From Algimonas arctica (GTDB lineage Bacteria > Pseudomonadota > Alphaproteobacteria > Caulobacterales > Maricaulaceae), in the NCBI RefSeq assembly GCF_014652695.1, contig NZ_BMZH01000001.1, forward strand, positions 310,001 through 374,000: a DNA stretch of 64,000 bases, in the 5' to 3' direction. Below are positions 1-10,005 of the stretch, piece after piece. The position numbers and the translations under genes are program-made. Position 1 is the first letter of the stretch. Each line of letters opens with the position of its first letter. The notes under the pieces were generated by a model. It saw only the letters and a program-made list of their open reading frames with translations, did no database searches and was not told the origin of the DNA.

Positions 1-1163
1 GAGCCGGGAGTTCCGCTAATGCCATCGACAGTGTTGCGGAAGTCGCGATCCAATCAAAAGTGACAAAAAATTGGACTCTCCTTTCGTGGGTCGGGATGGT
101 TGCGGGCTTTATGATTGTGACGTTTTACTGCGTCGTCGCGGCTTGGGTTGTGCGATACATCTTCAAATTTATCGGGAATGACTTTGCGGGTTTAGAAGCG
201 GACGCCGTTGCGGGCGTGTTTGTCAACTTTATCTCCACGCCCATGCAAGTTCTGCCGTGGTTCTTACTTTTTGCGGTCCTCACCATTTGGTTGGTGTCGC
301 GCGGGGTTAATCGCGGGATCGAAATGGCGGCCAAGATTTTGATGCCCGTCTTTTTCGTCCTCCTTGTTGGGCTCGCGATTTTTGCGGTAGTCAGCAACAT
401 TGGGAATGGGGGAACGGGGCAAGCGCTCAACTTCCTTTACACGCCGGACTTCAGCAAAATTAATGGTGGCGTCGCCAGCGCGGCCCTCGGTCAGGCGTTC
501 TTCTCCGTTGGTATTGGCTCGGCGATTATGATCACCTATGGCTCTTATTTGCCACAGAACGTTTCAATTCCGAAAGCGTCCGTGATTGTTGGGCTGACGG
601 ATACAGCGGTTGCGTTGATTGCAGGCTTGGCGATTTTCCCGATCGTATTTGCATTTGGTTTGGCGCCGGGTTCTGGGGCAGGCTTGTTCTTCATCACTTT
701 GCCTAACGCGTTTGCGTCAATGGGCGCGGCCGGACCTATTATCGGCGCGGCGTTCTTCTTCCTCGCCTTCTTTGCTGCGATTACGTCCTCGGTCAGTTTG
801 CTAGAGCCGTCCGTCGCCTTTGTGTCAGAGCGCTTCAAGATGACCAAAGCCAAAGCGGCTTGGGTGGCTGGATCGGTCATGATTGCTGTCGGTTTAATCA
901 GCGTATTCGGTGTCAATCCGGGCGGTGATACCTATGCATTGGATGCGATCGATACCTTTACAGGGCAGGTCATGTTGCCGCTCGCCGGATTGCTGATCGT
1001 GCTCTTTGTCGGCTGGCGTGTTGATAAAGCGATTATTGCGACGGAGTTTGCAGACAGCAGAGCGCTCGGGAATATTTTGCTAATCCTGACGCGCTTTGTC
1101 GCGCCGGTCTTCGTTGCCGTGGTCTTGGTATCGTCTGTCTACGGGGCCTATTTCGCCTCATAA
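1..1163 (+). CDS. Sodium:neurotransmitter symporter family transporter, C-terminal part
   Basis: This is the 3' part of a sodium-dependent amino-acid-type symporter (NSS/SNF family) of the inner membrane; the 5' part lies outside the window. The frame is open from the first full codon at position 3, and the residues before the GTG at 60 (ending ...SVAEVAIQSKVTKNW) continue the family pattern, so that GTG is internal and not the start. About eight to nine hydrophobic segments remain, with the SNF-like stretch around 'SWVGMVAGFMIVTFYCVVAAW' and a helix with 'AAITSSVSLLEPSVAFVSE', which resembles the family's TM8 sodium-binding region. The substrate cannot be read from the sequence. No strong terminator follows. 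Confidence 0.9.
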   Translation, partial: AGSSANAIDSVAEVAIQSKVTKNWTLLSWVGMVAGFMIVTFYCVVAAWVVRYIFKFIGNDFAGLEADAVAGVFVNFISTPMQVLPWFLLFAVLTIWLVSRGVNRGIEMAAKILMPVFFVLLVGLAIFAVVSNIGNGGTGQALNFLYTPDFSKINGGVASAALGQAFFSVGIGSAIMITYGSYLPQNVSIPKASVIVGLTDTAVALIAGLAIFPIVFAFGLAPGSGAGLFFITLPNAFASMGAAGPIIGAAFFFLAFFAAITSSVSLLEPSVAFVSERFKMTKAKAAWVAGSVMIAVGLISVFGVNPGGDTYALDAIDTFTGQVMLPLAGLLIVLFVGWRVDKAIIATEFADSRALGNILLILTRFVAPVFVAVVLVSSVYGAYFAS

Positions 1164-1301
1164 GAGAAGCAATTTGCACTTCCGAACCTAACGAGCTTTT
1201 AACCGTCTTATTCAGACAAAGTTCAAGTCAGTCCTGTAAGGACATAGGTAACGTTAATTCAAATACTCTGCAGCCTTAACGCTGCAAGCCGGGAATGGAT
1301 A

Positions 1302-1919
1302 ATGAGAACTGGACTTATCCTTATCACGACGACCGCGCTGTTCTGTACGGGCTGCGCAACCGTTGATCTGCAAAATATGGCGGGGTCTTCTGACACGGCC
1401 TCGACGATGCAGTATGAGTCCGAGAGCAACGTCGTACAACGCGCCGTTGAAAAGCTTCGCGATGCCTTTGCATCACGCGGTTTCGGCGCCAAAACATCCC
1501 AACGTAAGATGGAAGCGGCCGCGGACATGCTTCTGAATGGCCTTTTAGCGCAGACTGTGTCCTCGGACGAAGGTGACTATGCGGCCACGCCTAAACCTGT
1601 TGCTGCGGTGATCGAAGATATCCAAATGGCCCGCGGCCACGTGGAGCAGACGACACGCGCAGCAGAGGTTTACTTAGAAGTCGCGCCTCAGAATCGCTCG
1701 CTTGATGATGAATTGAAAAGTCTTGAAGCTGCCTTGCTGGCCTCAGAACGCGCGACGCAATCTTTCCAATCCGCTTTACCCGATAGTAAATATGCCGACC
1801 TTGATGATCTTCGACGCTCAGTCGATGCGCTCCGCGATGTCACTGACGCGTTTGGTCAGCGAGTTCGCATGTCACACTCTGACAAGCTTGCGGTCGACGC
1901 GGCGTCACGCGTCGGATGA
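1302..1919 (+). CDS. Predicted lipoprotein, unknown function
   Basis: A 205-residue protein with a lipoprotein signal: a short basic start, a hydrophobic run and a lipobox-like 'LFCTGCA' with Cys at about residue 18. The mature part is hydrophilic, Ala/Asp/Glu/Arg-rich and probably largely helical, for example around residues 35-60 and 125-165. I do not recognise a family. It stands alone between the symporter and the Mla-like operon, 91 bp upstream of the permease gene and on the same strand, so it may belong to envelope functions, but that is only positional inference. The start ATG at 1302 fits the signal peptide well. Confidence 0.75.
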   Translation: MRTGLILITTTALFCTGCATVDLQNMAGSSDTASTMQYESESNVVQRAVEKLRDAFASRGFGAKTSQRKMEAAADMLLNGLLAQTVSSDEGDYAATPKPVAAVIEDIQMARGHVEQTTRAAEVYLEVAPQNRSLDDELKSLEAALLASERATQSFQSALPDSKYADLDDLRRSVDALRDVTDAFGQRVRMSHSDKLAVDAASRVG

Positions 1920-2010
1920 CTCTCTAGTTTTGCCGTAAATTCTATTTTTGTCTAACGGCTGACGGCTTTGGCCTCTTGACCCGGTCGGGGGTCTGCCGCA
2001 ATCCCGACAG

Positions 2011-3141
2011 ATGCTGAGCACCCCGGCAATCTATGACGTTTCGCTTCAAGGTACACGCTTGATTGTAAAGGCGCATGGGCATTGGACGGTTGAAACCGCC
2101 GCCTCAGTTTTTGAACGTTTGGACGCTGATTATGACGCGCTGAATTATGAATCAGTTGAGTATCATTTGCAGGGGGTCGAAGCCCTCGATACGGCTGGCG
2201 CGTATATTTTGACAAAAGCCGTGCGTGTCGCGGATGTTTGTAAATCGTGGGAGTTGATAGGCGGTACGCCAAGCCAACAGACCCTTTTGTCCGTCGCCGC
2301 CGATTGTCAAATGGGCGATCCGCCACGGTCGAAGCATCAATGGATTGAAACGCTTGATCGACTTGGCCGCGCAACCGTGCGGTTTGCGGATGAGACGTTC
2401 GCGACCTTGTCGTTCATTGGCCAATTCTTCGTTATGTTCTTTGGCGTCTTGATACGACCAAAGCGGATGCGGTTAAAATCGATCATCGCTTTGATGGAGG
2501 AGGTCGGGCTTGATGCGGCTCCGATTGTCGCCGTGTTGGCTTTCGCCATTGGGGCCGTGATCGCCTATATGGGGGCTAACTTGCTTGGGGCGCTCGGGTT
2601 TTCTGTTTTCATGGTCGATCTAGTTGGGATTTCCATGTTGCGGGAACTCGCGGGCGTCATCACCGCCATCTTGATTGCGGGTCGATCGGCATCGGCTTTC
2701 ACCGCTCAAATCGGCGCCATGAAAATGCGACAAGAAATCGATGCGATGACTGTCATGGGGCTGGATACGTTTGAGACACTCGTAATACCGCGCGCGATTG
2801 CTTGCCTGCTGACCTTACCGATCCTGACCTTCCTTGCGATGATTAGCGGTATTCTCGGCGGTCTGATTGTCGCTTGGGTCACGGAAACTCAAATCTCGCC
2901 ATTTCTCTTCCTCAGTCGCTTGCAAGAGATGGTGGATATTAAACATTTTTGGGTGGGAATGGTGAAAGCGCCATTCTTTGCCATCGTTATTGCGATTATC
3001 GGGTGTCGTCAGGGACTCGCGGTCTCAGGATCTGTCGACAGCCTCGGCTCACGGGTCACGACGGCCGTGGTGCAGGCCATCTTCGCCGTCATCTTAATTG
3101 ACGCGCTCTTCGCTATTCTTTTCTATCAGCTAGGTGTCTAG
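2011..3141 (+). CDS. MlaE-family lipid ABC transporter permease with N-terminal STAS domain
   Basis: A permease of the MlaE family that works with an MCE protein to move phospholipids or other lipids between the membranes. Residues about 1-110 form an STAS-like domain (a 'LDTAGAYIL' stretch matches the family's core), fused to the roughly 260-residue MlaE domain with five or so membrane segments and the family motif region 'RELAGVITAILIAGRSASAFTAQIGAMK'-like around 215-240. In Enterobacteria the STAS protein is separate (MlaB); the fusion is common in other bacteria. It is the first gene of a tight four-gene operon: the ATPase start lies 2 bp after this stop. Confidence 0.93.
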   Translation: MLSTPAIYDVSLQGTRLIVKAHGHWTVETAASVFERLDADYDALNYESVEYHLQGVEALDTAGAYILTKAVRVADVCKSWELIGGTPSQQTLLSVAADCQMGDPPRSKHQWIETLDRLGRATVRFADETFATLSFIGQFFVMFFGVLIRPKRMRLKSIIALMEEVGLDAAPIVAVLAFAIGAVIAYMGANLLGALGFSVFMVDLVGISMLRELAGVITAILIAGRSASAFTAQIGAMKMRQEIDAMTVMGLDTFETLVIPRAIACLLTLPILTFLAMISGILGGLIVAWVTETQISPFLFLSRLQEMVDIKHFWVGMVKAPFFAIVIAIIGCRQGLAVSGSVDSLGSRVTTAVVQAIFAVILIDALFAILFYQLGV

Positions 3142-3143
3142 TC

Positions 3144-3980
3144 ATGGATGCGCCTGATCCGAAACATACTCCGCCAATTTCTGCGACGGGAATTCTGACC
3201 CAGTTCGGTCCGAATATCATTCATGAGAATCTCGATTTCGAGATCAATCGCGGAGAGGTCGTCGGGCTTGTCGGCGGATCGGGGTCTGGCAAGACTGTGC
3301 TGATGAATACACTTCTGGGATTGAAAGAACCCGAAGCCGGAGAGCTTAGATATTTTGGCAAACGCCGAGCCGATTTGAATGCTGACGAAGAAATGAGTTT
3401 GAAAAACGACATGGGCGTTTTGTTTCAAGGCGGCGCGCTCTTCTCATCTCTCACTGTCCGCCAAAACATAATGGTGCCCTTGATCGAACATCACGACATG
3501 TCGCAGGACTTGATGCGCGAATTGGCCGATATGAAAATTCACATGGTCGGTTTGCCGCCTGAAAGTGCCATTCTTTATCCGGCTGATCTGTCCGGTGGCA
3601 TGAAGAAACGGGCGGGCTTGGCGCGCTCATTGGCATTAGATCCACAAATTTTGTTTTTGGATGAACCCACGGCAGGGTTGGACCCGATTGGGGCGCATGC
3701 TTTCGACACGTTGATCCTGAAATTACGCGAAGCGATGGATTTGACTGTTCTTATGGTTACGCATGACCTCGATAGTCTTTATGCGATATGCGACCGTGTT
3801 GCGGTGCTGGTAGATAAGCACATTGCAGTCTATGATAGCCTCGACGTGGTTGCTAAATATGATCACCCGTGGGTGCAGGAATATTTCGGTGGCCCGCGCT
3901 CTCGCGCAGCCATGGCCACGCCGGGTCACAAAAAGAGTATGAAAGGGGCTGCGTCAATGCGCGCAGCCGCAGGGCTTTAG
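3144..3980 (+). CDS. MlaF-like ABC transporter ATP-binding protein
   Basis: This is the cytoplasmic ATPase that powers the MlaE-type permease. It has a Walker A GGSGSGKT at 44-51, a Q-loop around 'LFQGGALFSSLTV' (93-105), a signature LSGGM at 149-153, Walker B ILFLDE at 169-174, and a D-loop 'AGLDP' soon after. The 'GGALF' variant after the Q-loop is typical of the Mkl/MlaF group. Its C-terminal tail of about 30 residues, rich in Ala, Lys and Met, extends past the usual end. It starts 2 bp after the permease stop and ends 3 bp before the MCE gene, so the genes are almost certainly co-transcribed. Confidence 0.95.
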   Translation: MDAPDPKHTPPISATGILTQFGPNIIHENLDFEINRGEVVGLVGGSGSGKTVLMNTLLGLKEPEAGELRYFGKRRADLNADEEMSLKNDMGVLFQGGALFSSLTVRQNIMVPLIEHHDMSQDLMRELADMKIHMVGLPPESAILYPADLSGGMKKRAGLARSLALDPQILFLDEPTAGLDPIGAHAFDTLILKLREAMDLTVLMVTHDLDSLYAICDRVAVLVDKHIAVYDSLDVVAKYDHPWVQEYFGGPRSRAAMATPGHKKSMKGAASMRAAAGL

Positions 3981-3983
3981 GGG

Positions 3984-4964
3984 ATGGAAAACAAAGCTAA
4001 TTACGCCCTGATCGGTGTTTTTGTCCTGGCCGCGCTCGCCGCGACGCTGGGCTTCATCCTTTGGTTGACCGGCTCGCAATTTGATCAACAGTTTGATGAG
4101 TATCAAGTGGCGTTCCAAGGCCCTGTCCGGGGTCTATCACCAGGCTCTGAAGTGCGCTTCAACGGTATCGGTGTCGGCGAAGTTACCAATATTCGATTGG
4201 ATCGGGATGATCCGAACACGGTGCTGTCCACGATTCGTATTGATGCCAACACGCCTGTGGACACCAAAAGTTATGCGCAACTTGAGCCACTCGGTCTAAC
4301 GGGATTGAATTACCTGCAAATCTTTGCTGGTGGCGAGAATTACACGCTGATCAAAAACTTGCCTGACAGTCCCGATGTTCCTCGCATTGAGGGCCGTAGC
4401 GATGCGCTGTCAGAGATTATCGAAGGCGGCGGGTCAGCCGTTGAACAGGCTCAACTCGCCCTGACCCAAATCAATAGACTTTTTAGTGATGAGGCTGTCT
4501 CAGATGTGCACGGTATCTTGTCTAACATTAACCGGATCACTGACGAGCTCGATGCATCTGACTTCGATATGAAGAATGTGAACCGCTTGATCAGTGATTT
4601 AGGTGTTACTGTGCGTGAAGTCGGTAATTTAGCGACAGCGGCGCAAAATACACTCTCGCTTGTTGACGGTGTGATCGAGAATGATGTGTCTGTCCTGATG
4701 GCGCGGGCGCAAACGACGATGGACGAGGTCGACAGCCTGTTAAATGCGCTCGAAGACACGGCTGGAAATGCAGATGAGTTGATTGTTGATACACGCGATG
4801 CTGTGAACCGCTTGTCCAACTCTGGTCTCACGGACCTTGAAGAAACGGTCGACGCCATTCGCCGATTGGTTTTGTCACTGGGTCGCGTGGCCGACGCGTT
4901 GGAACAAAGTCCGCTCGCGTTCATTTCTGGAACTGAAGCCGATGTCGTGGAGCTACCGCAATGA
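3984..4964 (+). CDS. MlaD-family MCE protein
   Basis: A membrane-anchored MCE-domain protein, the lipid-binding shuttle component of Mla-type systems. One N-terminal transmembrane helix (residues about 7-28) is followed by a single MCE domain (about 38-120, 'VAFQGPVRGLSPGSEVRFNGIGVGEV' region). A long helical, Asp/Asn-rich tail (about 150-310) contains repeats resembling 'LL..L..T...AD.L', likely the coiled part seen in longer MCE proteins. At 326 residues it is longer than E. coli MlaD (about 183) and closer to alphaproteobacterial or PqiB-fragment-like proteins. It overlaps the next gene by 4 bp (ATGA). Confidence 0.93.
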   Translation: MENKANYALIGVFVLAALAATLGFILWLTGSQFDQQFDEYQVAFQGPVRGLSPGSEVRFNGIGVGEVTNIRLDRDDPNTVLSTIRIDANTPVDTKSYAQLEPLGLTGLNYLQIFAGGENYTLIKNLPDSPDVPRIEGRSDALSEIIEGGGSAVEQAQLALTQINRLFSDEAVSDVHGILSNINRITDELDASDFDMKNVNRLISDLGVTVREVGNLATAAQNTLSLVDGVIENDVSVLMARAQTTMDEVDSLLNALEDTAGNADELIVDTRDAVNRLSNSGLTDLEETVDAIRRLVLSLGRVADALEQSPLAFISGTEADVVELPQ

Positions 4965-5602
4965 TCCGTAATTTCGCGCTATCCGTCGCCGCTCTCTCAA
5001 TAACGGCGTGTAGTATCATCCCCGATCCTGCTCCGGCGGAAATTATCTATCGCCTCTCTCTGTCCGGTGAAAGCGTTCCCGCGAATCCGCAAGCCACGGT
5101 TATCCGCGTTGACCGTCCAGCTGCGACCTCTGTGTTTAATTCGCGATCAATCGTTGTGTCCCCGGATGGGCGCCGCCTCTCGACTGCTGCGCAGGCGCAA
5201 TGGCCGGAAGGGACGCCGACCATGTTGCAGGGCGCGCTCGTTGATGCTTTTTCTCGTGAAGCGTCAATCGTTGGCGTTTTACCAGAATCGGGCACGCGGA
5301 CGGACACGCGCATACATTTCTCTATTAAGAATTTCGAAGCGCAATTTGATCGCGGCCCGGACTCAGCACCGCTCGCTGTTGTTCGCTATACTGTGACGCT
5401 GGCCAATGCGACCGACCGCCGTTTGATTGATACATTCGTCACGCGGCAGGAAATCCGGGCCCGTGCTGCGAGTGTCTCTGACATTGTTAAGGCGCTTGAA
5501 AAAGCTAATGACGCGGCGATGAGTGATATTGTGGCGTGGGTTGTTCAGGCCAATCGAAAAGGCTTGATTGCAGAAGCGATACCCGACCTCTCAGCCGGTT
5601 AA
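4961..5602 (+). CDS. ABC-type transport auxiliary lipoprotein (PqiC-like)
   Basis: A 213-residue lipoprotein of the ABC_trans_aux/PqiC-like family that accompanies MCE transporters, probably on the outer-membrane side of the periplasm. The signal ends in a lipobox 'LSITACS' with Cys at residue 17; the mature part has the alternating strands and 'VIRVDRPAATSVFNSRSIVV' type segment typical of the family. It closes the operon, overlapping the MCE gene by 4 bp, and its TAA overlaps the oppositely oriented DedA-like gene's stop in the palindrome TTAA (5599-5602). A separate MlaC-type periplasmic carrier is not seen nearby. Confidence 0.88.
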   Translation: MIRNFALSVAALSITACSIIPDPAPAEIIYRLSLSGESVPANPQATVIRVDRPAATSVFNSRSIVVSPDGRRLSTAAQAQWPEGTPTMLQGALVDAFSREASIVGVLPESGTRTDTRIHFSIKNFEAQFDRGPDSAPLAVVRYTVTLANATDRRLIDTFVTRQEIRARAASVSDIVKALEKANDAAMSDIVAWVVQANRKGLIAEAIPDLSAG

Positions 5603-6144
5603 GGGGTCTTTTTAAGGCGTCGGGCTCGCCGCACGGCGAAAGATAAGATCGCGATGGCGGCGACTGTTATGCCGATTGTCGCCATGATCATTTCGATTCG
5701 ACCACCGAAAATTTCACTCAACCCGTGACAGAGCGCGAAAATAACAACGCAATAGGGTAGGGCCGTGAAGAAGATAAACAGGCAGAATTTTGGGTAGCTG
5801 ACCATAAAATAACCGCAGGCGACATAGACTGGCACCCGTGCAAGCGGAACAAACCGCGCCGTTAGCAAAGTCATGTACAGATTACGTTTTACCTTGTCGC
5901 GGAACTCCGTGACATGCTCACGCTCGGCATAGCGTCTGGCGCGAGACGACGTATGCGCAGCATAGCCAATCCAATATTTCCAGATATCAGAGGCGAAAAG
6001 CCCCGCTAAGATCACAAAAAAGATGATCGGGAAGTGGTTCGGATCTGCTGCGGAGAGCGTTGCTGCGGCAATAACGGCGGCATCTTCTTGCACAAAGGGG
6101 CCGAAAAAGATGCCGATATAAAGTATCCAACTCGGGTCCATCAT
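5599..6144 (-). CDS. DedA-family (VTT domain) inner-membrane protein
   Basis: A 181-residue integral membrane protein of the DedA/SNARE-associated (VTT) family, thought to act in lipid flipping and envelope homeostasis. It has the family features: an acidic segment near the start ('GPFVQEDAAVIAAATL', with Glu-Asp), a middle 'ARFVPLARVPVYVACGYFMV' resembling the conserved R-F-x-P...G motif, and four to five hydrophobic stretches. I chose the ATG at 6144 (MMDPSW...); longer upstream reading in this frame has no family resemblance and would run into the trigger factor leader. It faces the Mla-like operon tail to tail with a 4 bp stop overlap. Confidence 0.85.
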   Translation of the reverse strand: MMDPSWILYIGIFFGPFVQEDAAVIAAATLSAADPNHFPIIFFVILAGLFASDIWKYWIGYAAHTSSRARRYAEREHVTEFRDKVKRNLYMTLLTARFVPLARVPVYVACGYFMVSYPKFCLFIFFTALPYCVVIFALCHGLSEIFGGRIEMIMATIGITVAAIAILSFAVRRARRLKKTP

Positions 6145-6394
6145 GCGCGTTCCTATGGCGGAAGAGGGGGCGGGCTGTCTTGGAAAAAAGTGACTTTGGA
6201 CTAAAAAGTGAGATAGGCGTGATGAGGCGTTATAAACTCTGAATTTTTTAGCTGAACTTTGCGCGTGCTTGATTGTTGAAACCCGACGTTTTGCATGGCA
6301 TAGCGCGCCGAACCTCAATCCGAGCCCGGCAGATGACTGACCCGGTATCAACCGGGCACATCGCATTGCCCACAGACTAGTCAGAGACAAGAGC

Positions 6395-7735
6395 ATGGAC
6401 ATCAAGGAACTCGAAGCCGACGGCTTGACCAAGAAATATCAGGTCACCGTCAAAAAAGAAGCGCTTCAAGACAAACTCGAAGCCAAGATAAAAGAGATGC
6501 AGCCGCAAGTTACCTTAAAGGGCTTCCGTCCGGGTAAAGTGCCAACATCACACATCCGCAAAATGTTCGGTCAGAGCATTATGAAGGATGTTGTCGAAGA
6601 GGTTCTCAACGAATCAAGCCAGAAGGCGATCAACGACAATAAGCTGCGCCCCGCGGGCCAGCCGCAAATCGATCTACGCGCCAATGGCGAAGACGTCACC
6701 CAAGGCAAAGCCGACCTCGAATATAATATGACGGTCGAAAGCATTCCTGAGTTTGAAACCGTCGATGCGACAACCCTCAAATTCACGAAACTTGTCACGG
6801 AATTGACAGACGAGTCTGTTGATGAGCGTCTGGCAGAACTCGCCAAGGGCCAGAAAACTTACAAGAAAAAAGCTAAAACAGCCAAAGCGAAAAAGGGAGA
6901 CGCTGTCCTGATCGATTTTGTCGGCTCTATTGATGGTGTCGAATTTGAAGGCGGCGCAATGGAAGGCCATCAATTGGTCATCGGTTCCGGCACCTTTATC
7001 CCTGGTTTCGAAGATGAACTGATTGGCGTGAAAGCGGGCGATGAGAAGGACGTTACCGTCACATTCCCTGCTGAATACCAAGCGGCTGAGTTGGCCGGCA
7101 AAGAAGCCGTTTTCAAAACAGTTGTTCACGAAGTCCAAGGTGAAAAAGACGCCGAGATTGACGACGCATTCGCCAAAAACTTCGGCATGGATGACCTCGA
7201 CGCTCTGAAAACAGCCATCAAAGAGCAAATGCAAACCGAGATTGATGAGCAGAGCCGTATGAAGCTGAAACGCGCCATTCTTGATGAGCTCGACGGCAAG
7301 CATGATTTCGAACTGCCCAAAGGCATGGTTGAGACTGAATTCACGAACATCTGGAATCAAGTCAAAGCCGAGAAAGAAGCCGGTCAGTTGGACGATGACG
7401 ATGCGGCGAAATCTGATGAAGATCTCGAAGCGGATTACCGCAAGATTGCCGCGCGTCGTGTGCGTCTTGGGCTCGTTCTCGCCGAAATGGGCCAGAAAGA
7501 GACAATCGACATCAGCAATGAAGAGCTACAGAGCGCTCTAATTGCCGAAGCTCGCCGTTATCCGGGTCAAGAGCAGCAAGTCATCGAGTTCTATCAGAAG
7601 AACCCGCAAGCCCTCGCTCAGCTCCGTGCGCCTATCTATGAAGAGAAGGTCGTTGCCCTGATCACAGAGAAAGCCACGGTCAAAGAGAAAAAAGTCGATC
7701 GCGACACACTCTTTGAAGAAGATCCAATGATCTAA
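6395..7735 (+). CDS. tig: Trigger factor, ribosome-associated chaperone and prolyl isomerase
   Basis: Trigger factor binds the ribosome exit tunnel and protects nascent chains. The ribosome-binding signature GFRPGKVP lies at 43-50 in the N-terminal domain; an FKBP-type isomerase domain spans about 160-245 ('GDAVLIDFVGSIDGVEFEGG'); the C-terminal helical chaperone domain fills the rest and ends acidic ('LFEEDPMI'). At 446 residues it has normal length. It precedes clpP and clpX in the widely conserved order, but a good terminator separates it from clpP, so it may be its own transcript. Confidence 0.97.
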   Translation: MDIKELEADGLTKKYQVTVKKEALQDKLEAKIKEMQPQVTLKGFRPGKVPTSHIRKMFGQSIMKDVVEEVLNESSQKAINDNKLRPAGQPQIDLRANGEDVTQGKADLEYNMTVESIPEFETVDATTLKFTKLVTELTDESVDERLAELAKGQKTYKKKAKTAKAKKGDAVLIDFVGSIDGVEFEGGAMEGHQLVIGSGTFIPGFEDELIGVKAGDEKDVTVTFPAEYQAAELAGKEAVFKTVVHEVQGEKDAEIDDAFAKNFGMDDLDALKTAIKEQMQTEIDEQSRMKLKRAILDELDGKHDFELPKGMVETEFTNIWNQVKAEKEAGQLDDDDAAKSDEDLEADYRKIAARRVRLGLVLAEMGQKETIDISNEELQSALIAEARRYPGQEQQVIEFYQKNPQALAQLRAPIYEEKVVALITEKATVKEKKVDRDTLFEEDPMI

Positions 7736-7757
7736 GCTTTAAAATTTACGTGTTTAT

Positions 7758-7787
7758 AGCCGCCCCACGTTGGGGCGGCTTTTTTTT
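7758..7787 (+). terminator. Rho-independent terminator after tig
   Basis: A perfect 10 bp stem, AGCCGCCCCA / TGGGGCGGCT, with a 3 nt loop is followed directly by an eight-T run. It lies 22 bp after the tig stop. Confidence 0.93.
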
Positions 7788-7889
7788 GAGCTGTTCACAC
7801 TTACGCGTTCACACGAAGGGAACCCTTGCGTGGTAAGGCTTGCATCGCAATATAGAGATTAAGACTCACCCCATATTCGAAAGCCATCA

Positions 7890-8519
7890 ATGTACGATCC
7901 GATTGATAAACTAAACTCCGTTACAAATTACCTGATCCCAACGGTTGTCGAGCAATCTTCGCGCGGTGAACGCGCCTTTGATATTTACTCGCGCTTGTTG
8001 CGGGATCGCATTATCTTTCTGACGGGTCCGGTCGAAGACAACATGTCTGCGTCCATCTGTGCCCAGCTTCTGTTTCTTGAATCCGAGAATCCGAAGAAAG
8101 AAATCAGTATGTATATCAATTCGCCCGGTGGCGTTGTGACGGCTGGCATGGCGATTTACGACACGATGCAATATATTCGCTGTCCCGTGAGCACCGTCTG
8201 TATTGGGCAGGCGGCGTCTATGGGCTCACTCCTGCTTTGTGCCGGCGCGCCGGACATGCGCGTGGCGTTGCCAAATGCGCGTATCATGGTGCACCAGCCA
8301 TCAGGTGGTTTCCGCGGACAGGCGTCTGATATTCAGCGTCATGCGGACGATATTGTCGCGATGAAGAAGCGCTTGAACGAGATTTATGTCAAACATACGG
8401 GCAAGAAATATTCGGTAATCGAGAAAACACTCGACCGCGATCATTTCATGACAGCCGAAGAATCCAAAGACTTTGGCATTGTTGATCACGTTTACGCTGC
8501 GCGCGGTGATGACGCGTAA
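7890..8519 (+). CDS. clpP: ATP-dependent Clp protease proteolytic subunit
   Basis: Serine peptidase that forms the double-heptamer chamber used by ClpX or ClpA. The catalytic triad is Ser110 (in GQAASMGS), His135 (in VHQPSGG) and Asp184 (in LDRDHFM). The 209-residue length and the N-terminal '[22 protein letters not shown]' are standard. clpX follows 206 bp downstream on the same strand, after a hairpin lacking a strong T run, so partial read-through is possible. Confidence 0.97.
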   Translation: MYDPIDKLNSVTNYLIPTVVEQSSRGERAFDIYSRLLRDRIIFLTGPVEDNMSASICAQLLFLESENPKKEISMYINSPGGVVTAGMAIYDTMQYIRCPVSTVCIGQAASMGSLLLCAGAPDMRVALPNARIMVHQPSGGFRGQASDIQRHADDIVAMKKRLNEIYVKHTGKKYSVIEKTLDRDHFMTAEESKDFGIVDHVYAARGDDA

Positions 8520-8537
8520 AGCGTTCAAACCGACTAA

Positions 8538-8561
8538 AATCCGTGCCGTCTGGCACGGATT
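8538..8561 (+). terminator. Hairpin after clpP, weak terminator
   Basis: A perfect 10 bp stem AATCCGTGCC / GGCACGGATT with loop GTCT lies 18 bp after clpP. Only 'TTGATCT' follows, so it may attenuate transcription or stabilise the 3' end more than terminate fully. Confidence 0.6.
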
Positions 8562-8725
8562 GATCTACAGTCAGGCTTGCATCTGCGAGCGTATCGGCGT
8601 GGATTACAGAATTGAAAGACGGTGTTTACGAAATATCGTCATATGAGCGTTAAGCTGATTCTTATATCGGCATTGAGATTGCAGGGGGTCTCTGCGGCGC
8701 AGGCTTTGTTGGGACTGGAAAGAGT

Positions 8726-9985
8726 ATGAGCAAGACGACTGAGAGCAAGAATACATTATATTGCTCGTTCTGCGGCAAGAGCCAGCATGAAGTGCGCAAA
8801 CTTATTGCGGGACCGACCGTATTCATCTGTGATGAATGCGTCGAGCTTTGCATGGATATCATCAAGGAAGAGGGTAAATCCTCCTTGTCCAAAGGGACAG
8901 AGGGCGTGCCAACACCGCAGGATATCTGCGCCACGCTTGATGATTATGTTATCGGACAGAGTTACGCCAAGCGCGTCCTCTCCGTTGCCGTGCACAATCA
9001 CTATAAACGCCTGAACCACGCCACGACCAACCCAGAAGTTGAATTGGCGAAATCCAACATCCTTCTCGTGGGTCCAACAGGGTGCGGTAAGACCTTGCTC
9101 GCCCAAACCTTGGCAAGAATTCTTGATGTGCCGTTCACAATGGCGGATGCAACGACGCTAACGGAAGCTGGCTATGTCGGTGAAGATGTCGAAAACATCA
9201 TTCTGAAACTGTTGCAGTCCTCTGATTATAACGTTGAGCGAGCGCAACGCGGTATCGTCTATATTGACGAAGTCGATAAGATCAGCCGGAAATCCGACAA
9301 CCCGTCCATCACACGCGATGTTTCGGGTGAGGGTGTACAGCAAGCCTTGCTGAAGATCATGGAAGGCACAGTCGCCTCTGTGCCGCCGCAAGGGGGGCGT
9401 AAACATCCGCAGCAGGAATTCTTGCAAGTCGATACGACTAATATCCTCTTTGTTGTCGGCGGCGCGTTTGCCGGTCTTCACAAAGTCATCGCCAATCGCG
9501 GCGACAAAGCCAGCATCGGTTTTGGCGGCACTGTGAAAGAAGAAGACTCACGAACTGTCGGCGATATCCTCCAAGGTGTTCAGCCTGAGGACTTGCAGAA
9601 GTTTGGCTTAATCCCTGAATTCATTGGCCGTTTGCCTGTGATTGCAACCCTGACGGATCTCGACGAATCCGCTTTGGTGACAATCTTGACGCAACCGAAA
9701 AATGCGCTCGTCAAACAGTACCAAACCTTGTTCGCCATGGAAGACGTCAAACTTAACTTCACGGATGATGCGCTCGACGCCATTGCCAAACAGGCACTCG
9801 CCCGGAAAACAGGCGCGCGGGGACTACGGTCCATCATGGAAGGCATCCTGCTCGACTCCATGTATGATTTGCCGTCCTATGAAGGCGTCAGCGAAGTCGT
9901 CATCAATGCGGAAGTTGTCGAGGGAGACGGCGAAGTCAAACCTCTCTTGATTTACGCCGAAGCGCCGGCTGAAAAAGCGGGCTAG
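8726..9985 (+). CDS. clpX: ATP-dependent Clp protease ATP-binding subunit ClpX
   Basis: AAA+ unfoldase that feeds substrates to ClpP. The N-terminal zinc-binding domain has Cys13, Cys16, Cys35 and Cys38; Walker A GPTGCGKT is at 116-123; the pore loop GYVGED begins at about 149; Walker B ends in 'IVYIDEVDK' near 177-185; the RKH loop is present in 'GGRKHPQQ'. Length 419 is normal. In many alphaproteobacteria lon follows; here the next gene is typA after a strong terminator and a 306 bp gap. Confidence 0.97.
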   Translation: MSKTTESKNTLYCSFCGKSQHEVRKLIAGPTVFICDECVELCMDIIKEEGKSSLSKGTEGVPTPQDICATLDDYVIGQSYAKRVLSVAVHNHYKRLNHATTNPEVELAKSNILLVGPTGCGKTLLAQTLARILDVPFTMADATTLTEAGYVGEDVENIILKLLQSSDYNVERAQRGIVYIDEVDKISRKSDNPSITRDVSGEGVQQALLKIMEGTVASVPPQGGRKHPQQEFLQVDTTNILFVVGGAFAGLHKVIANRGDKASIGFGGTVKEEDSRTVGDILQGVQPEDLQKFGLIPEFIGRLPVIATLTDLDESALVTILTQPKNALVKQYQTLFAMEDVKLNFTDDALDAIAKQALARKTGARGLRSIMEGILLDSMYDLPSYEGVSEVVINAEVVEGDGEVKPLLIYAEAPAEKAG

Positions 9986-10005
9986 TCTCGCCAGACATTC
10001 TAATG

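Noticed and set aside
6674-7360. 228-codon open frame opposite tig
   Set aside because: Shadow of the trigger factor gene; no ribosome site and no family resemblance.
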